A stretch of 27,986 nt of DNA from contig JANWHL010000062.1 of NCBI GenBank assembly GCA_025450405.1, positions 1 through 27,986 on the forward strand, written 5' to 3'. Both the position numbers and the translations under genes were made by a program. Positions 17,286 to 24,956 of the stretch are shown here, piece after piece. The notes beneath the pieces were generated by a model that was not told the DNA's origin, made no database searches, and saw only the letters and a list, made by a program, of their open reading frames with translations. The stretch comes from Ktedonobacterales bacterium (GTDB lineage Bacteria > Chloroflexota > Ktedonobacteria > Ktedonobacterales > JADMIN01). Positions within the stretch are counted from its first letter, which is position 1; every line of letters starts with the position of its first letter.

Positions 17286-18593
17286 ATGTCTGTTCGGTCA
17301 GGTACCCGGCCCGAACCCGCCTGGAGGGCGCGCCTGCGGGCGCTGCTGCGCGACACGACACTCGCGGGCCGGCCCCTCGAATGGTATCTGTCGGGGTGGC
17401 GGCTGGCGCTGATTCTCCTTGTCGTCATGGTGATTTTTCCGTGGCTTGTCGGGTCCACCTTTGTGGCGGACGCCATCGCGGTGGGCATCTACATCACGCT
17501 GGCGGTCGGGCTGAACATCGTCGTTGGCTACGCCGGACTGCTCGATCTCGGGTATGTCGCGTTCTTCGCGATTGGCTCTTACGCCGAGGCGACGGGTACC
17601 TTCGGGGCGCTGCAGCTGAATTCGGTGACGGGCGAGGTCATCCACACACCCGTCCTGCCGTTCTGGCCGCTGCTTGTCATCGGCGCGCTGGTCGCCGGGA
17701 TCTTCGGCATTGTGCTCGGCGCGCCCACCCTGCGTCTGCGCGGCGACTACCTCGCCATTGTGACGTTGGGTTTCGGCGAGATCGTCCCGATTCTGTTCAA
17801 TTACTTTCCGTTCTGGTTCGGCAACACGGGGATGAGCGCTCTCCCGCCAGCCGACATCAACCTTGGCGGACTGACCATCACCTTCTCCGATCCGTTGAAC
17901 CGCATCCCCTTCTACTACGTCGTGCTGGCCGTGGTCGCGCTCGTGATCCTCGGCTCGTTCTCGCTACGCGACTCCAGCCTGGGGCGCGCGTGGGTGGCCA
18001 TCCGTGAGGATGAGACCGCGGCGGCCAGCTCAGGCGTGAACCTCGTGCGCACCAAGCTGCTCGCCTTTGGCCTGGGCGCCACGATGGGCGGTTTGGGAGG
18101 CGTGCTCAATGGGGCCTACATCGGAGCGATTTCGCCCAATGACTTTCCGTTCTTCGTGTCCATCACAGTGCTCATGATGATCGTGCTGGGCGGGATCGGC
18201 AGCATTTGGGGCGTGACCCTTGGCGCGATCATCCTGCGGTTCATCGATGTGGACCTGCTTGGCCGGATCAGCCAGTTTGTGCAGGCCAACCCGGTGGTGA
18301 ACAATCCCGTTTCACCGCTGCATTTCCTGTCGACCGTCGACTTCAACCAGGCGAAGTACCTCATCTACGGGATTATGCTGCTGCTGATGATCTTGTTCCG
18401 GCCCCAGGGGATCATCCCCGACGTGCGGCGCCGGCGGGAACTGAAGGGCATTGGCGCCGCCGTGGAGAGCACCTCCGCTATCGGGGTGCTGGAACGCGAG
18501 GAAGCCGGGGCGGAGCTGGCCGCGGTGGACACCCTGGACCAGACGACCTACGCTGGGCCGGGGTCGGATGACATAGGGCGGAGTGGCGACTGA
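17286..18593 (+). CDS. livM: branched-chain amino acid ABC transporter permease LivM
   Basis: A 435-residue permease. After a basic N-terminus, the hydrophobic core begins near residue 40. LivM hallmarks are LNIVVGYAGLLDLGYVAFFAIG, the LRLRGDYLAIVTLGFGEI block and, near the C-terminus, VLGGIGSIWGVTLGAIIL. The cytoplasmic tail of about 50 residues after the last helix is acidic and not conserved in the family as far as I know. ATG 17286 has AGGAGAGG upstream. Its stop codon overlaps the livG start by one base (TGATG), indicating translational coupling. Confidence 0.93.
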   Translation: MSVRSGTRPEPAWRARLRALLRDTTLAGRPLEWYLSGWRLALILLVVMVIFPWLVGSTFVADAIAVGIYITLAVGLNIVVGYAGLLDLGYVAFFAIGSYAEATGTFGALQLNSVTGEVIHTPVLPFWPLLVIGALVAGIFGIVLGAPTLRLRGDYLAIVTLGFGEIVPILFNYFPFWFGNTGMSALPPADINLGGLTITFSDPLNRIPFYYVVLAVVALVILGSFSLRDSSLGRAWVAIREDETAAASSGVNLVRTKLLAFGLGATMGGLGGVLNGAYIGAISPNDFPFFVSITVLMMIVLGGIGSIWGVTLGAIILRFIDVDLLGRISQFVQANPVVNNPVSPLHFLSTVDFNQAKYLIYGIMLLLMILFRPQGIIPDVRRRRELKGIGAAVESTSAIGVLEREEAGAELAAVDTLDQTTYAGPGSDDIGRSGD

Positions 18594-19381
18594 TGGCAAA
18601 CGATGACGTGCTGCTACAGCTCAGTGGGGTGACGCGCACCTTTGGCGGCCTCACCGCCGTGGACGGTGTCGATTTGACGGTCCGCCGCGGCCAGATCTAC
18701 AGCATCATTGGTCCCAACGGCGCGGGTAAGACGACGGTGTTCAACCTGATCACCGGGATCTACCGGCCCACCTCGGGCGACGTCACGCTCGATGGCAACT
18801 CGATCGTGGGGTACACGCCTGATCGCGTGCTGCGGGCAGGCGTCGCGCGCACGTTCCAGAACATCCGCCTCTTCAATAACATGACGGTGCTGGAGAACGT
18901 GCTCGTCGGCCAGCACGTCCGCTTTCCGGGCGACCTGATCTCGATCGTGTTCCACCTGCCGAACTACAACCGTGCGGAGCGCGCGGCGCGGGCGCGTGCC
19001 ATTGAGTTGCTGGGGTTCTTCGGGCCGTCGATGGTCGCCCTCCAGGACGAATACGCCCTCAACCTTTCCTACGCGGATCGGCGGCGCGTGGAAGTGGCGC
19101 GCGCGCTGGGATCGAATCCCAAATTGCTGATGCTGGACGAACCCACCGCCGGAATGAACGACGCCGAGACCGCCGAGGCGGTGGGCTACATTCAGGCGCT
19201 GCGCCGCGACTTCGGGGTCACCATCCTGCTGATCGAGCACAAACTGCAGGTGACGATGGGTCTCTCGGACCGCATCGCCGTGCTGGACTATGGCAAGAAG
19301 ATCGCCGAGGGGCTGCCCGACGAGATTCGCACCAACGAGCTCGTCATCGAGGCGTATCTGGGACGGAAGGCGGCGATCTAA
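18593..19381 (+). CDS. livG: branched-chain amino acid ABC transporter ATP-binding protein LivG
   Basis: A 262-residue ABC ATPase that drives the Liv permeases from the cytoplasmic side. Walker A is GPNGAGKTT (40-48), the Q-loop is in ARTFQNIRLF, Walker B is LLMLDE (178-183), and the switch histidine is in LIEHKLQV. The signature motif reads LSYADRRRVE (158-167) where the family usually has LSYGxQRRLE, so the normally near-invariant glycine is alanine and glutamine is absent. The rest of the protein is full length and looks functional. It is translationally coupled to livM and immediately followed by livF. Confidence 0.93.
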   Translation: MANDDVLLQLSGVTRTFGGLTAVDGVDLTVRRGQIYSIIGPNGAGKTTVFNLITGIYRPTSGDVTLDGNSIVGYTPDRVLRAGVARTFQNIRLFNNMTVLENVLVGQHVRFPGDLISIVFHLPNYNRAERAARARAIELLGFFGPSMVALQDEYALNLSYADRRRVEVARALGSNPKLLMLDEPTAGMNDAETAEAVGYIQALRRDFGVTILLIEHKLQVTMGLSDRIAVLDYGKKIAEGLPDEIRTNELVIEAYLGRKAAI

Positions 19382-20086
19382 GTGCTCGAGCTCGAAGGGG
19401 TCAACACGTATTACGGCCCGACCCATGCCCTGACGGACGTTTCGCTCACCGTCAATCGCGGCGAGATCGTCGCCCTGCTTGGCGCCAACGCCGCCGGCAA
19501 GACGACGACCATGAAAACCATCTTTGGGTTGGTGCGGCCGCGCAGCGGCACCATCACCTTTGATGGGAAGCGGATTGATGGCCACCCCACTTCGGATATT
19601 GTGGCATCGGGTCTGGCGCTGGTGCCAGAGGCGCGGCGCATTTTCTCGCGCATGTCCGTGATGGAAAACCTGCAAATGGGTGCCTACATCCGCCAGCCCG
19701 GCCCCGAGCTGGATGCCGACCTGGAACGCGTCTTTACGCTCTTTCCACGCCTCAAGGAGCGCACCGCTCAGGTTGGCGGCACGCTCTCGGGCGGCGAGCA
19801 ACAGATGCTGGCGATGGGGCGCGCGCTGATGACGAAGCCGCGGCTGCTGTGTATGGACGAGCCATCCATGGGGCTCTCGCCGATCCTGGTGCAGACGGTG
19901 TTCGACATCATCCAGGAGATTCGCGCTCAGGGCGTGACGGTCTTCCTGGTAGAGCAAAACGCCTTCATGGCGCTCAACATCGCGGACAGGGGATATGTGC
20001 TTCAGCAGGGCAAGATCGTGCTGACGGACACGGGCAAGAACCTGCTCACGAACGATCTGGTGCGGCGGGCGTACCTCGGCGGGTAG
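19382..20086 (+). CDS. livF: branched-chain amino acid ABC transporter ATP-binding protein LivF
   Basis: A 234-residue ABC ATPase, the partner of LivG. Walker A is GANAAGKTT (34-42), with alanine in place of the usual second glycine of GANGAGKTT; this still satisfies the general GxxxxGK(S/T) rule. The signature is canonical LSGGEQ (135-140), Walker B is LLCMDE (155-160), and the switch His position is occupied by Gln in LVEQNAFMAL, as is common in LivF proteins. The start is GTG 19382, directly after the livG stop codon with no spacer; its ribosome site lies within the end of livG. It closes the operon. Confidence 0.93.
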   Translation: MLELEGVNTYYGPTHALTDVSLTVNRGEIVALLGANAAGKTTTMKTIFGLVRPRSGTITFDGKRIDGHPTSDIVASGLALVPEARRIFSRMSVMENLQMGAYIRQPGPELDADLERVFTLFPRLKERTAQVGGTLSGGEQQMLAMGRALMTKPRLLCMDEPSMGLSPILVQTVFDIIQEIRAQGVTVFLVEQNAFMALNIADRGYVLQQGKIVLTDTGKNLLTNDLVRRAYLGG

Positions 20087-20096
20087 GGGGCTAGGG

Positions 20097-20168
20097 GTCC
20101 TCTCCCCCGGCCCGTGGGGTCCTCTTCCCCGGCCCCTCCCCGTTGCGACGGGGAGGGGAGTCAGGACC
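20097..20168. repeat. GC-rich palindromic repeat, copy A (terminator after livF)
   Basis: Within it CCCCTCCCCGT (20133-20143) pairs perfectly with ACGGGGAGGGG (20148-20158) around TGCG. The left flank, TCTCCCCCGGC, is shared with copy B at 24803-24869, and the hairpin style with copy C at 27584-27640. It lies between convergent livF and cdsA and probably acts as a bidirectional terminator. Confidence 0.7.
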
Positions 20169-20258
20169 GCCACGGTGGTGGGCCGTGGCGAGCTGGGTGG
20201 GTTGGTCAAGAGGCGCCCTGAAGAGGCGTGGCGAGCGCCGACCGGAGAGCAGCCCGTG

Positions 20259-21446
20259 TCAGGGGCCGAAGGGGATGGAGTGGAGGAAAGCGGCGTAGAA
20301 GAAGACCACCATCGAGGCAAAGAGCAGGCTGTCGATGCGGTCCATGATGCCGCCATGCCCGCTAATGAGGGAGCCGCTGTCCTTGACGTCCACGTCGCGC
20401 TTGAGCAGCGATTCGGCGAGGTCGCCGACCGTGGCGGCGACGCTGACGAGCGCGCCCAGGACCAGGGCGTGGTACCAGGGAATGCCTATTGGGAGGGTGA
20501 AGAGGACGGCGGCGGCGAGCGCGAGGACGAGACCGCCGGCGGCGCCCTCCCAGGTCTTCTTGGGGCTGATGAGCGGCGCGAGCCGGTGCCGGCCGAAGAA
20601 GCGTCCGGCGAAGAACGCGGCGGTATCGAACGCCCAGACGGTGAAGAACATCGTCAGGAGCCACCAGAAGCCGGGATTGGCCTGGCCTGATGTGAGGCGA
20701 TAGGTCGGGTCCATGCCGCGGATCAGCAGGAAGAAGGCGATGGGCCAACCAACGTAGAATGGGGTGGCCATAGTGAGTGCCCAATCGGTGAGGGTGCGCT
20801 CGAGGGTTCCTTTGCGCGTGACCATGAGCCAGGCGAACGCGCCGATGATGAGCGCGCTGATGCCCAGGCCCAGCAGCGGCCAGCGGTAGGCGGGAAGCAT
20901 CGCCGCGATGAGGAAATCCAGACCCAACAGGAAACTGAGCCAGAGGGCCGGGTTCCACTCGGCGTGGGCGAACATGCCGTGGAGCTCCCAGAAACAGAGC
21001 GCGAGAACCACCACCGCGGCGCCGAACGCGACCCAGCCGCCGAACCAGACCACGGTTACTATCGCGGCGATGAGGATGGCGGCGGAGATCAGGCGCGAGC
21101 GGACATTGGTCGCGAATTCGCGGTCAGCGCGCCTGCGTTCGACGTCGGGCGGGTCCGCGGCGTGCGGGGGGCGCTGGGGCTCGCTAGCCGATGCGACGGT
21201 TGGGGGCGCGGGGGGATCGACGCTGGGGGGATCGACGCTGGGGGGAGCGACGCTGGCATGTGCGGTCGACGTTAGGCGGGGCACGGGCCTGGCGGCGAGC
21301 GCGTCTCTCTCGGTTGGGCCGGCGTCGGCGGAATGCGGTGGAGGGACGTCACCGCGCGCCGGGCTCCGTTGGGGACGCGACGGAACGGGGGCGGCATCAC
21401 GCGACCCTCGGCGCGCGCCTCGGCTCGTGCGTTTCGTAGGTGGCAT
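20259..21446 (-). CDS. cdsA: phosphatidate cytidylyltransferase
   Basis: A 395-residue membrane enzyme that makes CDP-diacylglycerol from CTP and phosphatidic acid for phospholipid synthesis. The family signature is complete at about 346-372: S-L-L-K-R, then V-K-D-S, then G-H-G-G-I-M-D-R-I-D. The catalytic domain, with about seven or eight membrane helices, begins near residue 114. Unusual is the 110-residue N-terminal extension rich in Pro, Ala and Arg, part of which is coded by a 15-bp tandem repeat. ATG 21446 has GGGGGAG five bases upstream; the longer form to 21473 is less likely. It is last in the rpsB-cdsA cluster. Confidence 0.92.
   Translation of the reverse strand: MPPTKRTSRGARRGSRDAAPVPSRPQRSPARGDVPPPHSADAGPTERDALAARPVPRLTSTAHASVAPPSVDPPSVDPPAPPTVASASEPQRPPHAADPPDVERRRADREFATNVRSRLISAAILIAAIVTVVWFGGWVAFGAAVVVLALCFWELHGMFAHAEWNPALWLSFLLGLDFLIAAMLPAYRWPLLGLGISALIIGAFAWLMVTRKGTLERTLTDWALTMATPFYVGWPIAFFLLIRGMDPTYRLTSGQANPGFWWLLTMFFTVWAFDTAAFFAGRFFGRHRLAPLISPKKTWEGAAGGLVLALAAAVLFTLPIGIPWYHALVLGALVSVAATVGDLAESLLKRDVDVKDSGSLISGHGGIMDRIDSLLFASMVVFFYAAFLHSIPFGP
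21211..21255. repeat. 15-bp tandem repeat inside cdsA
   Basis: GGGGGATCGACGCTG occurs at 21211-21225 and 21226-21240, with one mismatch at 21241-21255. On the minus strand it encodes a repeated Pro-Pro-Ser-Val-Asp-like unit in the N-terminal extension of CdsA. The period keeps the reading frame. Confidence 0.9.
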
Positions 21447-21486
21447 GCGCTCCCCCGGGCGATGGGCCAACATTCCAACTGGCCGT

Positions 21487-21495
21487 ATTATCGCA
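21487..21495 (-). promoter_or_regulatory. candidate extended -10 promoter for cdsA
   Basis: The minus strand reads TGCGATAAT in the short uppS-cdsA gap, about 40 bases before the cdsA ATG. No good -35 box. It would give cdsA some independence from the upstream genes. Confidence 0.35.
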
Positions 21496-21506
21496 CGGGT
21501 CGCGCG

Positions 21507-22424
21507 TCAGCGCACGGGTTCGGCGTGGAGTGGGACTTCGCGGACGGCTGCCTCACCAGACTCGACGGACTCAGAGGGCGAGGCGGGGTCGGCGGGGGTG
21601 TCGTCCAGCTTGCCGAAACGGCGCTTGCGCTGACTGTAGGCATCGAGGGCCGCCAGGAAATCGTCTTTGCCGAAATCGGGCCAGAGGACCGCGGTGGAGT
21701 AATATTCCGCGTAAGCCGCCTGCCAGATGAGGTAATTGCTGAGCCGCATCTCGCCGGCCGTGCGGATGATGAGATCGGGGTCGGGCAGGTCGCGGGTGTA
21801 GAGCGCGCCGGAGATCATGTCTTCGGTGATGGCGTCGGCGGGCGTGCCATTGGCCACGATCGCGCGCACGGCGTCGACAATTTCGGCGCGTCCGCCATAG
21901 TTGAAGCAGATGTTGAGGCAGAGCTTGTCGTTGTGGCTGGTGACGGATTCAGCGTCGCGGATGGCGTCCTGGATGTCGGGCGCGAGCTCTGCCAACCGGC
22001 CGACGTGGCGCAGCCGGACGCCCTCGCGGCGCAGGCGATCGAGATCGCTCTGGATCACATCCCAGAAGAGCCGCATCAGGCCGTCCACCTCATCGCGCGG
22101 GCGGCCCCAGTTCTCGGTGGAAAACGCGTAGACGCTGAGCATGGGGATCCGCTCGTCGTGGCAGAGCTCGACCACACGACGCAGTGAGTCGACACCCGCT
22201 TTGTGGCCCATCAGGCGGGGCAGGCGGCGGTTGGTGGCCCAGCGGCCGTTGCCGTCCATGATGATGGCGATGTGGCGCGGAACGGCGCGGCCGTCGCGCA
22301 CATGCAGGCGGGCGATCTCGGCCTCGCGCTCGGCCCGCTGCTGCTGGCGTCCGCCGTCGATGACCGTGCCCACGGCGGTCCACAATTGCTTGATGCGTCC
22401 CTTATTCCTGGTCGTGCCAATCAT
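21507..22424 (-). CDS. uppS: isoprenyl transferase (undecaprenyl diphosphate synthase)
   Basis: A 305-residue cis-prenyltransferase that builds the C55 carrier lipid for cell-wall and polysaccharide synthesis. The catalytic aspartate is Asp57 in HIAIIMDGNGRW; the other blocks are MGHKAG, YAFSTENW, and LIIRTAGEMRLSNYLIWQ. An N-terminal stretch of about 50 residues, basic and helical, precedes the domain and is longer than in E. coli UppS. Two starts are possible: ATG 22424, or GTG 22433, which lies four bases after AGGAG. It lies between frr and cdsA, the order seen in many bacteria. Confidence 0.92.
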   Translation of the reverse strand: MIGTTRNKGRIKQLWTAVGTVIDGGRQQQRAEREAEIARLHVRDGRAVPRHIAIIMDGNGRWATNRRLPRLMGHKAGVDSLRRVVELCHDERIPMLSVYAFSTENWGRPRDEVDGLMRLFWDVIQSDLDRLRREGVRLRHVGRLAELAPDIQDAIRDAESVTSHNDKLCLNICFNYGGRAEIVDAVRAIVANGTPADAITEDMISGALYTRDLPDPDLIIRTAGEMRLSNYLIWQAAYAEYYSTAVLWPDFGKDDFLAALDAYSQRKRRFGKLDDTPADPASPSESVESGEAAVREVPLHAEPVR

Positions 22425-22495
22425 CGCTCGCACCTGTCTCCTCTATGTCACCGAGGGGCCGCGCATCCGTGCACACCCTTCGGCCTCCACCGCCG

Positions 22496-23053
22496 CTAGA
22501 CCGCCGTGATCTCCACTTCCTTGGCTCGGCCCACCTTGTCCAGTTCGTCGATGTACCTATCGGTCAGTTTTTGCAAGCGGTCCGTTCCACGCTTGAGGTC
22601 GTCGGCGGAGATCTCCTTGGCCTTCTCCTGGTCGCGCAGGTGGTCGTGGCCGTCGCGGCGGCAGTTACGCACGGCCACCTTGCCCTCATCCACCTTGCGA
22701 TGCACCACCTTGACGAGGTCTTTACGGCGCTCTTCGGTGAGCGGCGGCATGACCAGCCGGATGACCTGACCATCGTTGGTGGGATTTAGCCCGAGATCGC
22801 TCTTCTGGATCGCCTTCTCGATGTCACCGAGCACCTTGCGGTCCCACGGCTGAATAGTCAGCGTGCGGGCGTCGGTGGCGTGGATGGTGGCGAGTTGCTG
22901 CAGCGGGGTCGGTGTTCCAAAGTAGTCCACTGGCAGGCGTTCCACCAGGCTGGGGCTCGCCCGGCCCGTGCGCACAGTCTGCAGGTCGCGCCGCAGGGCC
23001 TCCACCGCACCGAGCATCCGGTGCTCCACATCGGCGAATACGTCGTCGGCCAT
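22496..23053 (-). CDS. frr: ribosome-recycling factor
   Basis: A 185-residue factor, exactly the usual family size, that splits post-termination ribosomes together with EF-G. Diagnostic segments are LRTVRTG-like LQTVRTGRASPSLVERLPVDYFG, then QQLATIHATDARTLTIQPWD, LGLNPTNDGQVIRLVMPPLTEERR and the C-terminal helix KLTDRYIDELDKVGRAKEVEI. The segment CRRDGHDHL replaces the commoner IRRDAND, a mild change. ATG 23053 has GGAGGGAG upstream. A 12-bp-arm hairpin lies just before this ribosome site. Confidence 0.95.
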   Translation of the reverse strand: MADDVFADVEHRMLGAVEALRRDLQTVRTGRASPSLVERLPVDYFGTPTPLQQLATIHATDARTLTIQPWDRKVLGDIEKAIQKSDLGLNPTNDGQVIRLVMPPLTEERRKDLVKVVHRKVDEGKVAVRNCRRDGHDHLRDQEKAKEISADDLKRGTDRLQKLTDRYIDELDKVGRAKEVEITAV

Positions 23054-23066
23054 CGTTTGTCTCCCT

Positions 23067-23091
23067 CCGTGCGGCGCCAGGCGCCGCACGG
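23067..23091 (-). promoter_or_regulatory. strong hairpin between pyrH and frr
   Basis: CCGTGCGGCGCC (23067-23078) and GGCGCCGCACGG (23080-23091) are perfect inverted repeats around a single base. In the mRNA it would fold immediately upstream of the frr ribosome site. It could modulate frr translation or mark an mRNA processing point. Confidence 0.6.
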
Positions 23092-23125
23092 CCGCTGGGC
23101 CGAGGCGCCGGCCAGGCGGGACGGA

Positions 23126-23884
23126 TTACCGCTCCGCCCAGCGTACACTATCCTCCGGCTCCATGTCGCGCACACGAGTGCCGCGAGTCTCGCCACGGGC
23201 GATCGCGGCTACAGCGCCGGAATCCGCCAAATTGAACACGACGATCGGCAGGTGGTTGTCTTTGCAGAGGGCCAAGGCGGTGCTGTCCATCACGCGCAAG
23301 CCCATGTTCAGCGCGCGCATGTAGCCAATCTCGGCGAAGCGGCGCGCCTTGGGGTCGCGCATGGGGTCGGCGTCGTAGACGCCATCCACCTTGGTCGCCT
23401 TCAAGAGCACATCGCAATCGAGCTCCACGGCGCGCAGGGCGGCGGCGGTGTCGGTGGTGAAGTAAGGGTTGCCGGTGCCGGCCGCCAGGATCACCACCCG
23501 GCCTTTTTCCAGATGGCGGATGGCGCGGCGCCGGATGAAGGGCTCGGCGATGGCGGGCATCTCAATGCCGGTCTGGACGCGGGTCTGGAGACCGGCGCGC
23601 TCGAGGGCGTCCTGGAGGGCCAGCGCGTTGATGACAGTCGCGAGCATGCCCATATAGTCGGCCTGGACACGATCCATGCCGCGGGCGGCGGCGGACTCGC
23701 CACGCATGATGTTGCCGCCGCCGATGACGATAGCCACCTGGACGCCCGATCGGTGGGCCTCAACCACCTCGCCCGCGAGGCGGTCGAGCACCGCCGGATC
23801 GATGCCGTAGCCCTGATCACCGATGAGGGCCTCGCCGCTCAGTTTGAGCAGGACGCGCTGGTAGGGCGTCTCCGGTGTGGCCAT
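23126..23884 (-). CDS. pyrH: UMP kinase
   Basis: A 252-residue bacterial UMP kinase of the amino-acid-kinase fold, which makes UDP from UMP and ATP and works as a hexamer. Landmarks are VLLKLSGEALIG at the N-terminus, VIGGGNIMRG, GNPYFTTDTAAALRA, and LLKATKVDGVYDADP. The C-terminus carries a short extra tail of about 15 residues compared with typical enzymes. The start at 23884 is 34 bases after the tsf stop, consistent with an operon. Confidence 0.95.
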   Translation of the reverse strand: MATPETPYQRVLLKLSGEALIGDQGYGIDPAVLDRLAGEVVEAHRSGVQVAIVIGGGNIMRGESAAARGMDRVQADYMGMLATVINALALQDALERAGLQTRVQTGIEMPAIAEPFIRRRAIRHLEKGRVVILAAGTGNPYFTTDTAAALRAVELDCDVLLKATKVDGVYDADPMRDPKARRFAEIGYMRALNMGLRVMDSTALALCKDNHLPIVVFNLADSGAVAAIARGETRGTRVRDMEPEDSVRWAER

Positions 23885-23918
23885 CTTGTCCTCAATTCGC
23901 CCACTATTCCGCGCGGTC

Positions 23919-24467
23919 CTACTCGCCCAGCGCGAAGCGGGCGAAGCGCCGAATGACGACGTTTTCGCCGGTCTTGCGGATGACGCCGTCCACCAGTTGG
24001 CCGATGGTCACCTTGGGATCCTTGATCCAGGGCTGTTCGAGCAACACGACTTCGGCGAGCTTCTTCTCGAGCTGCGCGTCGCCTCCGGCTTCTTCGCGCA
24101 GCTGCGCGAGCGTGTCCTCTGAGACCTCGGCGCGAGCGACATAGCTCGGGTTGGCGCCCGCGATCTGCATCGCCAGGTCGCGGGCGAGCGCGCGGAACTC
24201 GTCGCTGTTGGCGACGAAATCGGTGCTGCAATTGAGCTCGAGCAGCACGCCGAGGTTGCCGCCGTGGTGGATGTAGGAGGTGACCTGTCCCTGGCGCGTC
24301 TCGCGCTCCTGGGCCTTGACCTTCTCGGCGCGCTTGGCGCCCTTCTGGTCGAGAATGGTGAGCGCCTCCTTGTAGGAACCGGCCTCGGTGAGCGCGCTCT
24401 TGCAATCGGCGAAGCCGGCGCCGGTCTCGTCGCGCAGCTTCTTGACGTCCTGTGCGGTGTATTCCAT
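23919..24467 (-). CDS. tsf: translation elongation factor Ts
   Basis: A 182-residue EF-Ts, which recycles EF-Tu by exchanging GDP for GTP. The N-terminal UBA-like domain has VKKLRDETGAGFADCKSAL; the core follows with GVLLELNCSTDFVANSDEF and MQIAGANPSYV. The length fits the short single-core EF-Ts type (as in Thermus) rather than the E. coli two-subdomain form of about 280. The frame is open to 24581, but ATG 24467 is the family start. A candidate promoter lies about 150 bases upstream, and a 489-base spacer separates it from rpsB. Confidence 0.95.
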   Translation of the reverse strand: MEYTAQDVKKLRDETGAGFADCKSALTEAGSYKEALTILDQKGAKRAEKVKAQERETRQGQVTSYIHHGGNLGVLLELNCSTDFVANSDEFRALARDLAMQIAGANPSYVARAEVSEDTLAQLREEAGGDAQLEKKLAEVVLLEQPWIKDPKVTIGQLVDGVIRKTGENVVIRRFARFALGE

Positions 24468-24623
24468 GGTGATCTCAAACTCCTCGAACGCGTGCGGCGG
24501 CGCATGGAAGCCGCGCGGCATCGGTCTCGCTGGGTGCCCAGGGAAGGGGCCCAGGAAGCCACGCGCCGCGCGGCTCGCCACTGGCCGTCTGGCTGGTTTT
24601 GTGTGAACGGCGATGACGCCTAC

Positions 24624-24632
24624 ATACTATCA
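24624..24632 (-). promoter_or_regulatory. candidate extended -10 promoter for tsf
   Basis: The minus strand reads TGATAGTAT, an extended -10 element with two mismatches in the hexamer, about 150 bases before the tsf ATG. No -35 box is seen. Confidence 0.3.
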
Positions 24633-24756
24633 CGGGCCGTGCCCGCGGGCGGCACCCACGCGGACTTTCAGGGCACGGGAGGAACCTACAATGAGGAAAC
24701 GGAGGCGGGGTCCCCCACGGGGGCCACACAGCGGGGAGAGAGCTGGAGGATTTACC

Positions 24757-24792
24757 CGCCGAGGTCGCGGAGAACGCAGAGGGCACAGAGGG
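24757..24792. repeat. 9-bp degenerate tandem repeat
   Basis: Four 9-base units, CGCCGAGGT, CGCGGAGAA, CGCAGAGGG and CACAGAGGG. From general knowledge, runs of the CGCAGAGGA type occur in intergenic regions of many unrelated bacteria; their role is unknown. Confidence 0.65.
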
Positions 24793-24802
24793 GGAAGGGG
24801 AG

Positions 24803-24869
24803 GTTCTCTCCCCCGGCGCGCTGGGGGTCCTCGCCCCCATGCCGCTCTCCCACGGGGAGAGGGGAGTTG
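24803..24869. repeat. GC-rich palindromic repeat, copy B
   Basis: Shares TCTCCCCCGGC and a GGGGTCCTC block with copy A (20097-20168). It contains the hairpin CTCTCCC (24845-24851) / GGGAGAG (24855-24861). Confidence 0.6.
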
Positions 24870-24900
24870 AAGGGCGGCGCGGGTGGCCGGCGCGCGGAGA

Positions 24901-24929
24901 GGGCGCACCGCGATCACCGCGGCGCGCCC
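24901..24929 (-). terminator. hairpin downstream of rpsB
   Basis: GGGCGC plus CCGCG (24901-24912) pair with CGCGG plus GCGCCC (24918-24929), 11 base pairs with one internal mismatch and a five-base loop. It lies 27 bases beyond the rpsB stop. There is no T-run, so it may be a partial terminator that sets the rpsB to tsf ratio. Confidence 0.5.
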
Positions 24930-24956
24930 CGCAAGGCTAGCTCGCGTTAGCTCGCG

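Larger units (their letters stand above)
24468..24956. other. 489-base rpsB-tsf spacer, rich in repeats
   Basis: The gap contains a candidate tsf promoter, a 9-bp degenerate tandem repeat, palindromic repeat copy B and a hairpin after rpsB, each listed separately. No gene was recognised. The gap is unusually large for this gene pair. Confidence 0.65.

Noticed and set aside
18614..20356. 580-codon minus-strand open frame opposite livG and livF
   Set aside because: The composition is that of a reverse shadow, and both genes on the plus strand have full ABC motifs.
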